Shown here piece after piece: positions 1 through 5,898 of a DNA stretch of 5,952 nt. How positions within the stretch are numbered: position 1 is the first letter of the stretch; each line of letters begins with the position of its first letter. Location: contig VGXK01000139.1 of the NCBI GenBank assembly GCA_016873355.1, positions 1 to 5,952 on the forward strand. Direction: 5' to 3'. The notes below the pieces were generated by a model, which was not told the origin of the DNA, did no database searches, and was given only the letters and a program-made list of their open reading frames with translations. The stretch comes from Phycisphaerae bacterium (lineage in GTDB: Bacteria; Planctomycetota; Phycisphaerae; Phycisphaerales; SM1A02). The position numbers and the translations under genes were made by a program.

Positions 1-294
1 CGCAGGTTCCATTCGTGCCCGGCTCCAGGCGGGCGGCGCTAGAGCAGGTTCCCCCAACGGGCTGCGCTCTCCCGGAACGATGCTCAGCACGCGCCACGCA
101 CGCCGATTCCACGAATGGCCGTAGGTCCATGCCCACGCAGCCTCGCGTCCGCCGTCGATGTTCTCGATCCACTGGAGCAGCGCCAGTTCGCGTATCTCAA
201 GGCGCGCGACGCCGGCTGCGAACCACGCCATTCCCACGGCGCTGGCCGCGCCGAGCAGCACGATCGCGATGACGAACGCAAGCGTGCGACGCAT
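1..294 (-). CDS. Hypothetical membrane-anchored protein, Trp-rich (partial, C-terminus outside window)
   Basis: I do not recognise this protein. Reading the minus strand from the ATG at 294 gives 98 codons without a stop up to the window edge, so the C-terminus is missing. Residues 1-3 are MRR, followed by a hydrophobic stretch at about 5-30 (LAFVIAIVLLGAASAVGMAW...). This is a signal anchor or an uncleaved signal peptide, so the rest probably faces the periplasm or cell exterior. The following segment is rich in aromatic residues: tryptophan occurs at 24, 42, 54, 56, 62, 67 and 90, seven of 98. The start lies 28 bases after the trpS stop on the same strand, consistent with being the third gene of an operon. 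I see no Shine-Dalgarno sequence. Support for being real comes from the open frame, the membrane-anchor start and the tight spacing. Confidence 0.6.
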   Translation of the reverse strand, partial: MRRTLAFVIAIVLLGAASAVGMAWFAAGVARLEIRELALLQWIENIDGGREAAWAWTYGHSWNRRAWRVLSIVPGERSPLGEPALAPPAWSRARMEPA

Positions 295-322
295 CGCGCC
301 GCAGCGTACGCGTGCGCTGGAA

Positions 323-1417
323 TCAGTAGGAAAGCCGCCGCGGGAAGAAGTGCAGGCCCGCGGCCTTGCGAGCCATCTCGAGCGTTCGCTCGGCGGTCTC
401 GTTCGCCCGCGCGCAGCCCTTCTTGAGCACTTCGAGCACCAGGTCGTCGCTGCCTTCGAGCTCGGCGCGTCGCTTGCGCATCGGCTCGAGCAGCGCGTTC
501 ACCTGCTCGGCGAGCTCCTTCTTCACATGGCCGTCGCCGATGTTGTCGCCGCGCGCGTAGCGATCCTTGAGTTCCGCCACGCGCGCCGCATCGGGAAAGA
601 ACGCGTCGACCCATTGGAACAACGCGTTGTTCACATCTCCCGGCTCGGTGGGACTCTGCCGGCCGGTGAAGATCTTCATGATCTTCTTCTCCACTTCCTT
701 CGTGGTGTCGGAGATGAAGACGGCGTTGCCGAGACTCTTGGACATCTTGTTGACGCCGTCGGTGCCGACCAGGCGCCCGACCTTGCCGACATCCGCGCGG
801 GGAATCGGAAAGACGCCGCCGTGCTTCACATGATCGTCGTCTTCGATGTCCGTCGGCACGCCGCAGAAGACCTGGTTGAATCGGCGCGCCACTTCGCGCG
901 TGAGTTCCAGGTGCGGCACCTGATCCTCGCCCACGGGAACTCCGACCGGCCGGAAGGTGAGGATGTCGCTCGTCTGCCCCACCGCATAGAGCGGAAAGCC
1001 GAAGCTGTAGTTGTCGCCGAGACCCTTCACCTTGATCTCGTCCTTCAGCGTCGGATTCCGCATGACGCGATTGAACGGAAGCAGCATGGCAAAGAGGAAG
1101 CAGAGCTCGTGGATCGCGGGAATCTCGCTCTGGAGGAAGATCGTGGCCTTCTCGGGATCGATGCCCATGGCGAGGTAGTCGCGCACGATCTCGATCGTGT
1201 CGGCGCGGATCTCGGCGCTCTGATCGACGCGCGTGGTGAATGCGTGGTAGTTCGCCAGGATGAAGTAGCACTCGTGCGTCGACTGGAGTTCGACGCGTCG
1301 CTTGACGCTGCCCACCCAGTGACCCAGGTGCAGTCGGCCGGTCGGCGTGTCGCCGGTCAGAATGCGCGGGCGCTCGGCGCGGGCGCCGGCGGCCGCGCCG
1401 GTGTCGCTCCGTGTCAT
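323..1417 (-). CDS. trpS: Tryptophanyl-tRNA synthetase
   Basis: A class I aminoacyl-tRNA synthetase of 364 residues that activates tryptophan with ATP and loads it onto tRNA-Trp in the cytoplasm. The HIGH signature appears as HLGH at residues 30-33, inside TPTGRLHLGHWVG. The KMSKS loop is exact at 224-228. The segment GEDQVPHLELTR at 163-174 is typical of bacterial TrpRS. The motif usually seen as QAADI in this subgroup reads QTSDI here (148-152), a small departure. The length is slightly above the common 330-350 residues because of a short N-terminal lead and a C-terminal tail. The ATG at 1417 places the first conserved motif about 20 residues in, as expected. Only a weak purine stretch (GAGCGA) precedes it. 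It begins 16 bases after the CPBP protease stop and is probably co-transcribed with it. Confidence 0.97.
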   Translation of the reverse strand: MTRSDTGAAAGARAERPRILTGDTPTGRLHLGHWVGSVKRRVELQSTHECYFILANYHAFTTRVDQSAEIRADTIEIVRDYLAMGIDPEKATIFLQSEIPAIHELCFLFAMLLPFNRVMRNPTLKDEIKVKGLGDNYSFGFPLYAVGQTSDILTFRPVGVPVGEDQVPHLELTREVARRFNQVFCGVPTDIEDDDHVKHGGVFPIPRADVGKVGRLVGTDGVNKMSKSLGNAVFISDTTKEVEKKIMKIFTGRQSPTEPGDVNNALFQWVDAFFPDAARVAELKDRYARGDNIGDGHVKKELAEQVNALLEPMRKRRAELEGSDDLVLEVLKKGCARANETAERTLEMARKAAGLHFFPRRLSY

Positions 1418-1433
1418 TCGTGATCGCTCGCAC

Positions 1434-2390
1434 TCATGGGGCCGGGAGCGTAGGCGAAGGCCGCCAGAGAAGGAACGCCACGTTCGCCGCGTTGAAGAGC
1501 GCGTGCGCGGTGACGGGCGCGGCCAGTCGCCCGGTGCGCTCGAAGAGCACGCCGAAGAGCACGCCGAGCAGGAAGAGCGCCGGGAGCGCCGCGCCCGCGC
1601 TCGCGGCCGAGACCGCGCCGTCGCCCAGGTGCATGACCGCGAAGAGCGCCGCGACCAGCATGATCGCCGCCGAGCGACCCATGCCCGTCGCCCGCAGCAT
1701 CTGCTGGATCACGCCCCGATAGAGCACCTCCTCGACGAACGGCGCCGCGACGACCGCGAGCGCGATCTTCGACACCCTCAACACGAGGTCCTCGCTCTCG
1801 CGCAGTTGCCGCAGCGTTTCATGCGCGAGTTCGGGCGGCGGCGCGTCCGTGACGATCGCGGTGATCCACGCGCCGACGAGCATCGAGAGCTGCACGAGCG
1901 GCCACGCCAGGAGCAGTCCCATGGCGCCGCCGAACACCGACCACCACGCCGACGACGGATGTCCGTGCGAGCGCTGGAAGATCGAGTGGCGATTCGCCAC
2001 GATCACGGCGCACGCGCCGACCTGAAGCACCGCGGCGCCGATCGATCGCGCGATCGCCGTGCCTCCACCGAGCGCCGCGGGCCAGAGGAACGAGCCTCCG
2101 ATCTCGCCGAGCACTCCCGCGAGCACGATCAGCACCGCCGCCGCGAGTCCCACCGCGATCGTCGGTCGCCACGCGGGACCGTCGAGCGAACCCGGCCTCC
2201 ATCCGCGCGTTCCGAAGATGATCGCAAGCGACGCTGCGCACCAGAGAAAGAGCAGCAGCGACTCGCTCCACGCCGAGGAGCTCGCGTCGCCGTGCATCGT
2301 GCCGTTCGTCGCGGCGGTCGTCGCCAGCCGCTCGCCGCCGTCGGCCGACGCTATAACTACGAGCGCAAGCAGCGGGACCACCAGCGCCAT
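1434..2390 (-). CDS. CPBP family intramembrane metalloprotease
   Basis: A 318-residue multi-pass membrane protein of the CPBP (CAAX protease and bacteriocin-processing, Abi/Rce1-like) family. The family's putative zinc/glutamate active site is complete: EEVLYR at 220-225 (EExxxR), FAVMH at 250-254 (FxxxH) and HALFN at 296-300 (HxxxN). Hydrophobic segments fall at about 1-15, 43-60, 77-97, 115-133, 153-182, 205-220, 241-256, 266-284 and 290-308. The substrate cannot be told: family members process prenylated proteins, bacteriocins or unknown membrane proteins. I chose the ATG at 2390 because a hydrophobic helix begins immediately. A frame open further upstream, to 2633, would add 81 polar residues antisense to trpC with no family resemblance. 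The start codon overlaps that of trpC on the other strand. trpS follows 16 bases downstream. Confidence 0.88.
   Translation of the reverse strand: MALVVPLLALVVIASADGGERLATTAATNGTMHGDASSSAWSESLLLFLWCAASLAIIFGTRGWRPGSLDGPAWRPTIAVGLAAAVLIVLAGVLGEIGGSFLWPAALGGGTAIARSIGAAVLQVGACAVIVANRHSIFQRSHGHPSSAWWSVFGGAMGLLLAWPLVQLSMLVGAWITAIVTDAPPPELAHETLRQLRESEDLVLRVSKIALAVVAAPFVEEVLYRGVIQQMLRATGMGRSAAIMLVAALFAVMHLGDGAVSAASAGAALPALFLLGVLFGVLFERTGRLAAPVTAHALFNAANVAFLLWRPSPTLPAP
2352..2357 (+). promoter_or_regulatory. Possible -10 box for trpC
   Basis: TATAAC stands out as an A/T-rich hexamer (five of six matches to TATAAT) within GC-rich DNA, inside the 5' end of the divergent CPBP gene. It would place transcription start near 2364, about 25 bases before the trpC ATG. 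No recognisable -35 box lies 16-18 bases upstream, so this is only a candidate. Confidence 0.3.
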
Positions 2391-3207
2391 GAGTCGTAAA
2401 ACATCGGTGCTGGATCGGATCGTGGAACGCAAGCAGCGTGAAGTGATCGAGGCTCGCTCGCGCGTGCCGCTCGAAGTGCTTCGCGATCGCATCTCGGAGC
2501 TCGGCCGCCCGCGCAACTTCTTCCGCGCCGTCGTCGACGCGCCGCCGCAGGATCGAACCCGCATCATCGCCGAGATCAAGCAGCGCAGCCCCTCCGGCGG
2601 CGTGCTGCGTCCCGACTTCGACCCGGTCTCCATCGCTCGAAAGTATCACGACGCCGGCGCGGCGGCGATCAGCTGCCTCACCGACGAAGCCGACTTCGGC
2701 GGACGCCTGGAGCACATCCACCAGATTCGCGACGCAGTGCCGCTTCCGGTGCTGCGCAAGGACTTCATCGTCGACCCGTATCAGATCTGGGAGGCGAGAT
2801 CCGCCGGCGCGGACGCGGTGCTGCTCATCGCCGAATGCCTTCCCGAGCGCGACATCATCGACTTCCAGATCCTGGCGACCGAGCTCGGCATGACCACGCT
2901 GCTCGAGGTCCACGACGTGGAGAGCCTCTATCGCGCGATCAATCATGTCGGCTTCCCGCACCCGGGGTACTCGCTGCTCGGCATCAACAACCGGGACCTT
3001 CGCACCATGACCACGGACCTGTCGCACACGCTGCGGATGGTGGACCTGGTCGAGGACCGCCGGATCCTGGTCAGCGAATCGGGCATTACCAGCCGCGCCG
3101 ACCTCGCGCGACTGCGGGAGCACGGCGTCCGCATCGCGCTGATCGGGGAGCACCTGATGCGACAGCCCGATCCGGGGGAGGCACTTCGCCTGCTCATGGC
3201 CGCGTAG
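2389..3207 (+). CDS. trpC: Indole-3-glycerol phosphate synthase
   Basis: A 272-residue single-domain (beta/alpha)8 barrel enzyme that closes the ring of carboxyphenylamino-deoxyribulose phosphate to indole-3-glycerol phosphate, the fourth committed step of tryptophan synthesis. All signature segments are present in order: SVLDRIVERKQREV at 6-19; EIKQRSPSGG at 62-71, holding the catalytic Glu62 and Lys64; LTDEADFGG at 97-105; LRKDFI at 122-127 with catalytic Lys124; EVHDVESL at 173-180 with Glu173; GINNRDL at 198-204 with Asn200 and Arg202; and SESGI at 229-233. It is not fused to TrpF, and no other trp biosynthesis gene lies within the window. The ATG at 2389 fits the family N-terminus; the frame is open back to 2059 but that extension is antisense to the CPBP gene. 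Only a weak ribosome binding site (AGCGGGA, about 11 bases upstream) is seen. Confidence 0.97.
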   Translation: MSRKTSVLDRIVERKQREVIEARSRVPLEVLRDRISELGRPRNFFRAVVDAPPQDRTRIIAEIKQRSPSGGVLRPDFDPVSIARKYHDAGAAAISCLTDEADFGGRLEHIHQIRDAVPLPVLRKDFIVDPYQIWEARSAGADAVLLIAECLPERDIIDFQILATELGMTTLLEVHDVESLYRAINHVGFPHPGYSLLGINNRDLRTMTTDLSHTLRMVDLVEDRRILVSESGITSRADLARLREHGVRIALIGEHLMRQPDPGEALRLLMAA

Positions 3208-3250
3208 CACCGCTGGCTCCGGGTGCGATCGCGTTCTATCCTTGAGGCCG

Positions 3251-3655
3251 ATGTCGACCGCCACGCAGACCCGCCTTGGCTCCGAGTGCTCCACCGACGG
3301 CATCCGCGTCAAGGTGGTGCCGAGCTACCTGCCGACGCACTCGGATCCCGCGAACGGTCGCTTTCTCTTCGCCTACCACGTGACGATCACCAACGACGGC
3401 CCGCGCCGCGCGAGACTGCGCTCGCGCCAGTGGGTGATCGTGGACGCCGACGGCGAACGACACGAAGTGCAGGGCATGGGCGTGGTCGGACATCATCCGG
3501 ACCTGAAACCGGGGGAGCGCTTCGAGTACTCGAGTTTCTGCCCGCTCAACACGAGCTGGGGCACGATGGAAGGTGTCTACGTGATGGAGCGCGAGGACGG
3601 CTCCGTTTTCGACGCACGGATCAAGCGCTTCTACCTGGTGGGTCCGGCGGGATGA
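3251..3655 (+). CDS. apaG: ApaG family protein (DUF525)
   Basis: A 134-residue protein covering nearly the whole ApaG domain, an immunoglobulin-like/fibronectin-III beta sandwich. The family pattern is clear: YHVTITNDG at 42-50, the RQWVIVDADG strand at 59-68, the glycine motif GMGVVG at 75-80 (GxGxxG), LKPGERFEYSS at 85-95, CPLN at 97-100 and GTMEGVYVM at 104-112. Family members commonly have Glu in the second glycine-motif position where Met occurs here, and His where Gln60 stands. ApaG has been linked genetically to cobalt/magnesium resistance in enterobacteria, but its molecular role is unsettled, and a related domain occurs in some F-box proteins. The ATG at 3251 is preferred over an in-frame TTG three codons earlier. 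GAGG at 3244-3247 could serve as ribosome binding site. It begins 43 bases after trpC. Confidence 0.93.
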   Translation: MSTATQTRLGSECSTDGIRVKVVPSYLPTHSDPANGRFLFAYHVTITNDGPRRARLRSRQWVIVDADGERHEVQGMGVVGHHPDLKPGERFEYSSFCPLNTSWGTMEGVYVMEREDGSVFDARIKRFYLVGPAG

Positions 3656-3670
3656 ATCAATCGCGCCGGC

Positions 3671-3686
3671 GCGGAGCGTTCTCCGC
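3671..3686 (+). repeat. Perfect hairpin between apaG and asd
   Basis: GCGGAG, loop CGTT, CTCCGC forms a perfect six-base-pair stem. It directly abuts a 12-base GC palindrome (3662-3673). There is no T-run after it, so it does not look like an intrinsic terminator. It could stabilise the mRNA or influence the asd leader, 23 bases before the asd start. Confidence 0.35.
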
Positions 3687-3700
3687 GTCACGGCGCATGC

Positions 3701-3704
3701 GAGG
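3701..3704 (+). promoter_or_regulatory. Ribosome binding site of asd
   Basis: GAGG ends five bases before the ATG at 3710, a good Shine-Dalgarno core and spacing. It supports that start over other candidates. Confidence 0.65.
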
Positions 3705-3709
3705 CGAAC

Positions 3710-4795
3710 ATGCATCATCGACTTCCCGAAGAGCCGCGCGTGGCGGTGGTCGGAGCCACGGGCGCGGTCGGCCACGAATTCCTTTCGGTGCTCTCGCAGC
3801 GGCGATTCCCGCTGGCGGAGATCTCGCTGTTCGCGTCGCCTCGCTCGGCGGGCACGCGCGTGCCGTTCGTTCGAGACGGGCGTCGCCACGAGCTTCCCGT
3901 GCAGCCGCTCGAAGAGGGCTCGCTGCAGGGATTCGACGTCGCGTTCTTCTCGGCGGGCAAGGGCGTGTCGAAGGCGTTCGCGCCGGCGGCGGCCGCGGCG
4001 GGCGCGCTCGTCGTGGACAACTCGAGCGCGTTCCGAATGGATCCGGCGTATCCGCTCGTCGTTCCGGAGGTGAACGGCGAAGTGCTCGACCGGCTCGACG
4101 GCCCCACGATCGTGGCGAATCCGAACTGCTCGACGATCATCGCGCTCGTGGCCGTGCACCCGCTGCACGCGAAGGCGCGCGTGAAGCGCATGGTGGTGAG
4201 CACGTACCAGGCGGCCTCGGGCGCGGGGGCGCAGGCGATGCGCGAACTCGAGCAGCAGGCTCGCGACTTCGCGGCGGATCAGCCGCTGCGCACGGAGATC
4301 TTCGGTCGCCAGTACCTCTTCAACGTCTTCAGCCACAACTCGGCGGTGGGCGCCGACGGCTACAACGAGGAGGAGACGAAGCTCCTGCTCGAAAGCCGCA
4401 AGATCTGGTCGGACGACTCGGTGGCGATCACGGCGACCTGCGTGCGCGTGCCCACGCTTCGCGCGCACTGCGAGAGCATCAATCTCTCGTTCGAGACGCC
4501 GCTGTCCGAGGACGAGGCGCGCGAGCTGCTGCGGCGCGCTCCGGGAGTGGAAGTGATCGACGACCGCGCGGGGAATCGGTTCCCCGAGCCGCTCGCGGCG
4601 GCCGGACGGGATCCCGTGCTCGTCGGTCGCATTCGCGGCGATCGCAGCCAGGCGCCCGGAATGGGACTCGATCTCTTCGTGGCGGGTGATCAGCTCCGCA
4701 AGGGCGCGGCGCTCAACGCGGTGCAGATCGCGGAGCGGCTGCTTCCCGCGCGGCGAGGCGCGGCGACCGCGGAGCTCGTCGGCGCTCGGCGCTGA
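3710..4795 (+). CDS. asd: Aspartate-semialdehyde dehydrogenase
   Basis: A 361-residue NADPH-dependent enzyme that reduces beta-aspartyl phosphate to aspartate semialdehyde, the branch point to diaminopimelate/lysine, threonine and methionine. The N-terminal Rossmann fold shows GATGAVG at 15-21. SAGKGVSK at 81-88 and DNSSAFRM at 103-110 follow as usual. The active-site cysteine is Cys140 in NPNCST (137-142). QAASGAG at 168-174 and GYNEEETKL at 217-225 are substrate-site segments. RVPTLRAH at 246-253 supplies the acid/base His253. The C-terminal part GLDLFVAGDQLRKGAALNAVQIAE returns to the cofactor domain. The last ~15 residues are a low-complexity tail beyond the usual family end, making the protein slightly longer than the common 330-345. 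It starts 54 bases after apaG behind a good GAGG. The closest resemblance is to the bacterial Asd type with a single cysteine in an NCST motif. Confidence 0.97.
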   Translation: MHHRLPEEPRVAVVGATGAVGHEFLSVLSQRRFPLAEISLFASPRSAGTRVPFVRDGRRHELPVQPLEEGSLQGFDVAFFSAGKGVSKAFAPAAAAAGALVVDNSSAFRMDPAYPLVVPEVNGEVLDRLDGPTIVANPNCSTIIALVAVHPLHAKARVKRMVVSTYQAASGAGAQAMRELEQQARDFAADQPLRTEIFGRQYLFNVFSHNSAVGADGYNEEETKLLLESRKIWSDDSVAITATCVRVPTLRAHCESINLSFETPLSEDEARELLRRAPGVEVIDDRAGNRFPEPLAAAGRDPVLVGRIRGDRSQAPGMGLDLFVAGDQLRKGAALNAVQIAERLLPARRGAATAELVGARR

Positions 4796-4925
4796 CGGGC
4801 GCGGCGATCGCCTTTCGCCGAAGCGTCATTCCTCGCGCGAAGAAGCGCGCGTCGCGATCGCGGCACGAACGCGGTCACCGCGCGCGAGAACCGCGAGCGT
4901 CGACGTCCGGGCGCAGAGCACGAAC

Positions 4926-4938
4926 GATGCGTCGCATC
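4926..4938. repeat. 13-base dyad in the asd-DUF2089 gap
   Basis: GATGCG, a central T, then CGCATC is a perfect 6+1+6 dyad, about 70 bases upstream of the -35 box at 5007. It sits in the 249-base non-coding gap (4796-5044). That gap also contains GGCGATCGCC (4803-4812), CGCGATCGCG (4853-4862) and a stem of CGCGCG around AAGAAG (4834-4851). No T-run follows any of these, so none is a convincing asd terminator. It could be an operator, but short dyads are frequent by chance in such GC-rich DNA. Confidence 0.3.
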
Positions 4939-5006
4939 CGCGACGCCGTTGCGCCGGAGGCGCCTGCCCGGGTCCCGCGCCTCGCGCCGATTCTTCGCGC
5001 GGCCTA

Positions 5007-5035
5007 TTGACAAAGTGTAATGCCGCTTTCATATT
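5007..5035 (+). promoter_or_regulatory. Sigma70-type promoter for the DUF2089 gene
   Basis: A perfect -35 hexamer TTGACA (5007-5012) is followed after 17 bases by CATATT (5030-5035), four of six matches to TATAAT. The roughly 35-base A/T-rich island contrasts strongly with the GC-rich surroundings. Transcription would start near 5042, only about three bases before the ATG at 5045. The island also carries an imperfect nested dyad: TTGACA near its left end against TGTTCAA (5035-5041), and AAAG (5012-5015) against CTTT (5026-5029). This could be an operator overlapping the promoter. Confidence 0.6.
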
Positions 5036-5044
5036 GTTCAAGCA

Positions 5045-5380
5045 ATGCCCGGAGCCCGCGACGCATTCCTGGCGCTCGACGACGAGGACCTCGAGCTCCT
5101 GCTGCGCTTCGTGCTCGTCGACGGCTCGATCAAGGATCTCGCGGGCGCGATGTCCGTGAGCTATCCGACGATGCGCCAGCGCCTCGACTCGGTGCTCTCA
5201 CGCGTGCGCACGGCTTCGAAGGGCGCCGCGGTCGATCCCGTCGAGTCGTATCTCGCGGACCTGATCTCGCGCGGTGCGATCCTTCCCGCGCATGCGCGTC
5301 GCGTGCGCGAACTTCACCGCGCGTCGCTCGATCGATCCCGAAGTTCACCGCCGAACTCGTCGGCAAGGGAGTCCCGATGA
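5045..5380 (+). CDS. DUF2089-type helix-turn-helix protein
   Basis: A 111-residue small, probably cytoplasmic protein resembling the conserved core of DUF2089. Residues 11-25 (LDDEDLELLLRFVLV) match the family's acidic-hydrophobic helix. Residues 27-53 (GSIKDLAGAMSVSYPTMRQ followed by RLDSVLSR) match its helix-turn-helix with the characteristic GS(I/L)K...VSYPT..RLD pattern. About residues 66-93 form a second helical part. The N-terminal zinc ribbon with CxxC pairs found in many DUF2089 proteins is absent, and there is no cysteine at all. The last ~16 residues are Ser/Arg-rich and probably disordered. No Shine-Dalgarno precedes the ATG, which fits an almost leaderless mRNA from the promoter at 5007-5035. 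The stop overlaps the next gene's start (ATGA at 5377-5380), implying translational coupling. DNA binding and autoregulation are inferred only. Confidence 0.85.
   Translation: MPGARDAFLALDDEDLELLLRFVLVDGSIKDLAGAMSVSYPTMRQRLDSVLSRVRTASKGAAVDPVESYLADLISRGAILPAHARRVRELHRASLDRSRSSPPNSSARESR
5365..5371 (+). promoter_or_regulatory. Ribosome binding site of the membrane-protein gene
   Basis: AAGGGAG lies five bases before the ATG at 5377, inside the 3' end of the DUF2089 gene. It is the best Shine-Dalgarno-like sequence in the window and supports the overlapping start. Confidence 0.7.
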
Positions 5381-5898
5381 ATCGTTCCATGATCGTGGCG
5401 CTCGTGATGCTGCTGGCGGCGCTCGCGGCGCCGCCGACGACGGCCGCTGGAGCCGATGCCGGCGCGGCGGCGTCCGCGCCGACGACTTCGGGGCGCGGCG
5501 AGTCGTCGGACCGCAGCGATTCCTCGAAAGCGAACGGCGCCTCTCTGCGCGACATGTACGACTCGGTGCATCCCGGCATCGTCGGCGGAGCGCTCGGCGC
5601 CGGCATCGGCATCTGGGGCGGACTGATCGGTGCGGTCGGCGGCATGTGCGCACCGCGCGGCCGGGCGAAGGGCTTCGTGATCCTGCTCTTCGTGATCCAG
5701 ATCGTCGTCGGCCTCATGCTGCTGACGATCGGCATCGGCGCACTCGCCGTGGGAACGCAATGGATGACCGCGTACACGTTTCTCATGCCGGGCGGACTCG
5801 CGGTGCTGCTCGGCGTTCTGCTCCTGCCCGTGGTCCTGGCCCGCTATCGACAGGCCGAACAGCGTCGAATCGACGCGGAGGCGTTCCGTGCGACCTGA
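5377..5898 (+). CDS. Small membrane protein with signal peptide, unknown function
   Basis: I do not recognise the family. The 173-residue product starts with a typical signal peptide (MNRSMIVALVMLLAALAAPPTT, cleavage plausible near Ala23-Ala24). A low-complexity Ala/Ser/Gly/Asp linker without hydrophobic residues follows to about residue 55. SLRDMYDSVHPG (56-67) leads into a glycine-rich first membrane helix at about 67-91. A strongly hydrophobic second helix spans about 99-126 and a third spans about 131-155. A charged C-terminal tail (ARYRQAEQRRIDAEAF) ends the protein, probably in the cytoplasm. The basic loop at 94-98 (RGRAK) between helices 1 and 2 also suggests a cytoplasmic side. The start overlaps the DUF2089 stop and has a strong ribosome binding site, so the two are surely co-expressed. 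A structural or stress-related role in the envelope is possible, but nothing in the sequence decides it. Confidence 0.8.
   Translation: MNRSMIVALVMLLAALAAPPTTAAGADAGAAASAPTTSGRGESSDRSDSSKANGASLRDMYDSVHPGIVGGALGAGIGIWGGLIGAVGGMCAPRGRAKGFVILLFVIQIVVGLMLLTIGIGALAVGTQWMTAYTFLMPGGLAVLLGVLLLPVVLARYRQAEQRRIDAEAFRAT

Noticed and set aside
158..1423. 421-codon open frame on the plus strand antisense to trpS
   Set aside because: It mirrors a strongly supported trpS gene; such long antisense frames are expected in GC-rich coding DNA. The product is charged, repetitive and shows no family motif.
84..1433. 449-codon minus-strand frame overlapping trpS in another register
   Set aside because: Arg/Ala/Gly-rich out-of-frame translation of trpS with no recognisable domain.
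2059..2388. Upstream extension of the trpC frame
   Set aside because: It is antisense to the CPBP gene and lies before the normal IGPS N-terminus.
2391..2633. N-terminal extension of the CPBP gene into trpC
   Set aside because: The 81 extra residues are polar, antisense to conserved trpC codons and unlike the family; the ATG at 2390 directly starts a hydrophobic helix.
3234..3240. TTCTATC as a -10 box for apaG
   Set aside because: Only three of six matches in the best register and no -35 partner; too close to the ATG to be convincing.
3236..4468. 410-codon minus-strand frame across apaG and asd
   Set aside because: Antisense shadow of two well-identified genes, His/Arg-rich with no motif.
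3223..4689. 488-codon plus-strand frame across apaG and asd in another register
   Set aside because: Out-of-frame translation rich in Arg, Gly and Ala; crosses two real genes.
4801..4819. GGCGA...TCGCC stem after asd as an intrinsic terminator
   Set aside because: Short stem, alternative pairings and no T-run downstream.
4803..4862. Repeated CGATCG-type palindromes as HIP1-like repeats
   Set aside because: Similar GATCGC words occur throughout the coding regions of the window; explained by composition and codon use.
4826..5041. Small minus-strand frame (71 codons) in the gap before the DUF2089 gene
   Set aside because: No ribosome binding site, Arg/Ala-rich composition and no family resemblance; its start lies within the plus-strand promoter island.
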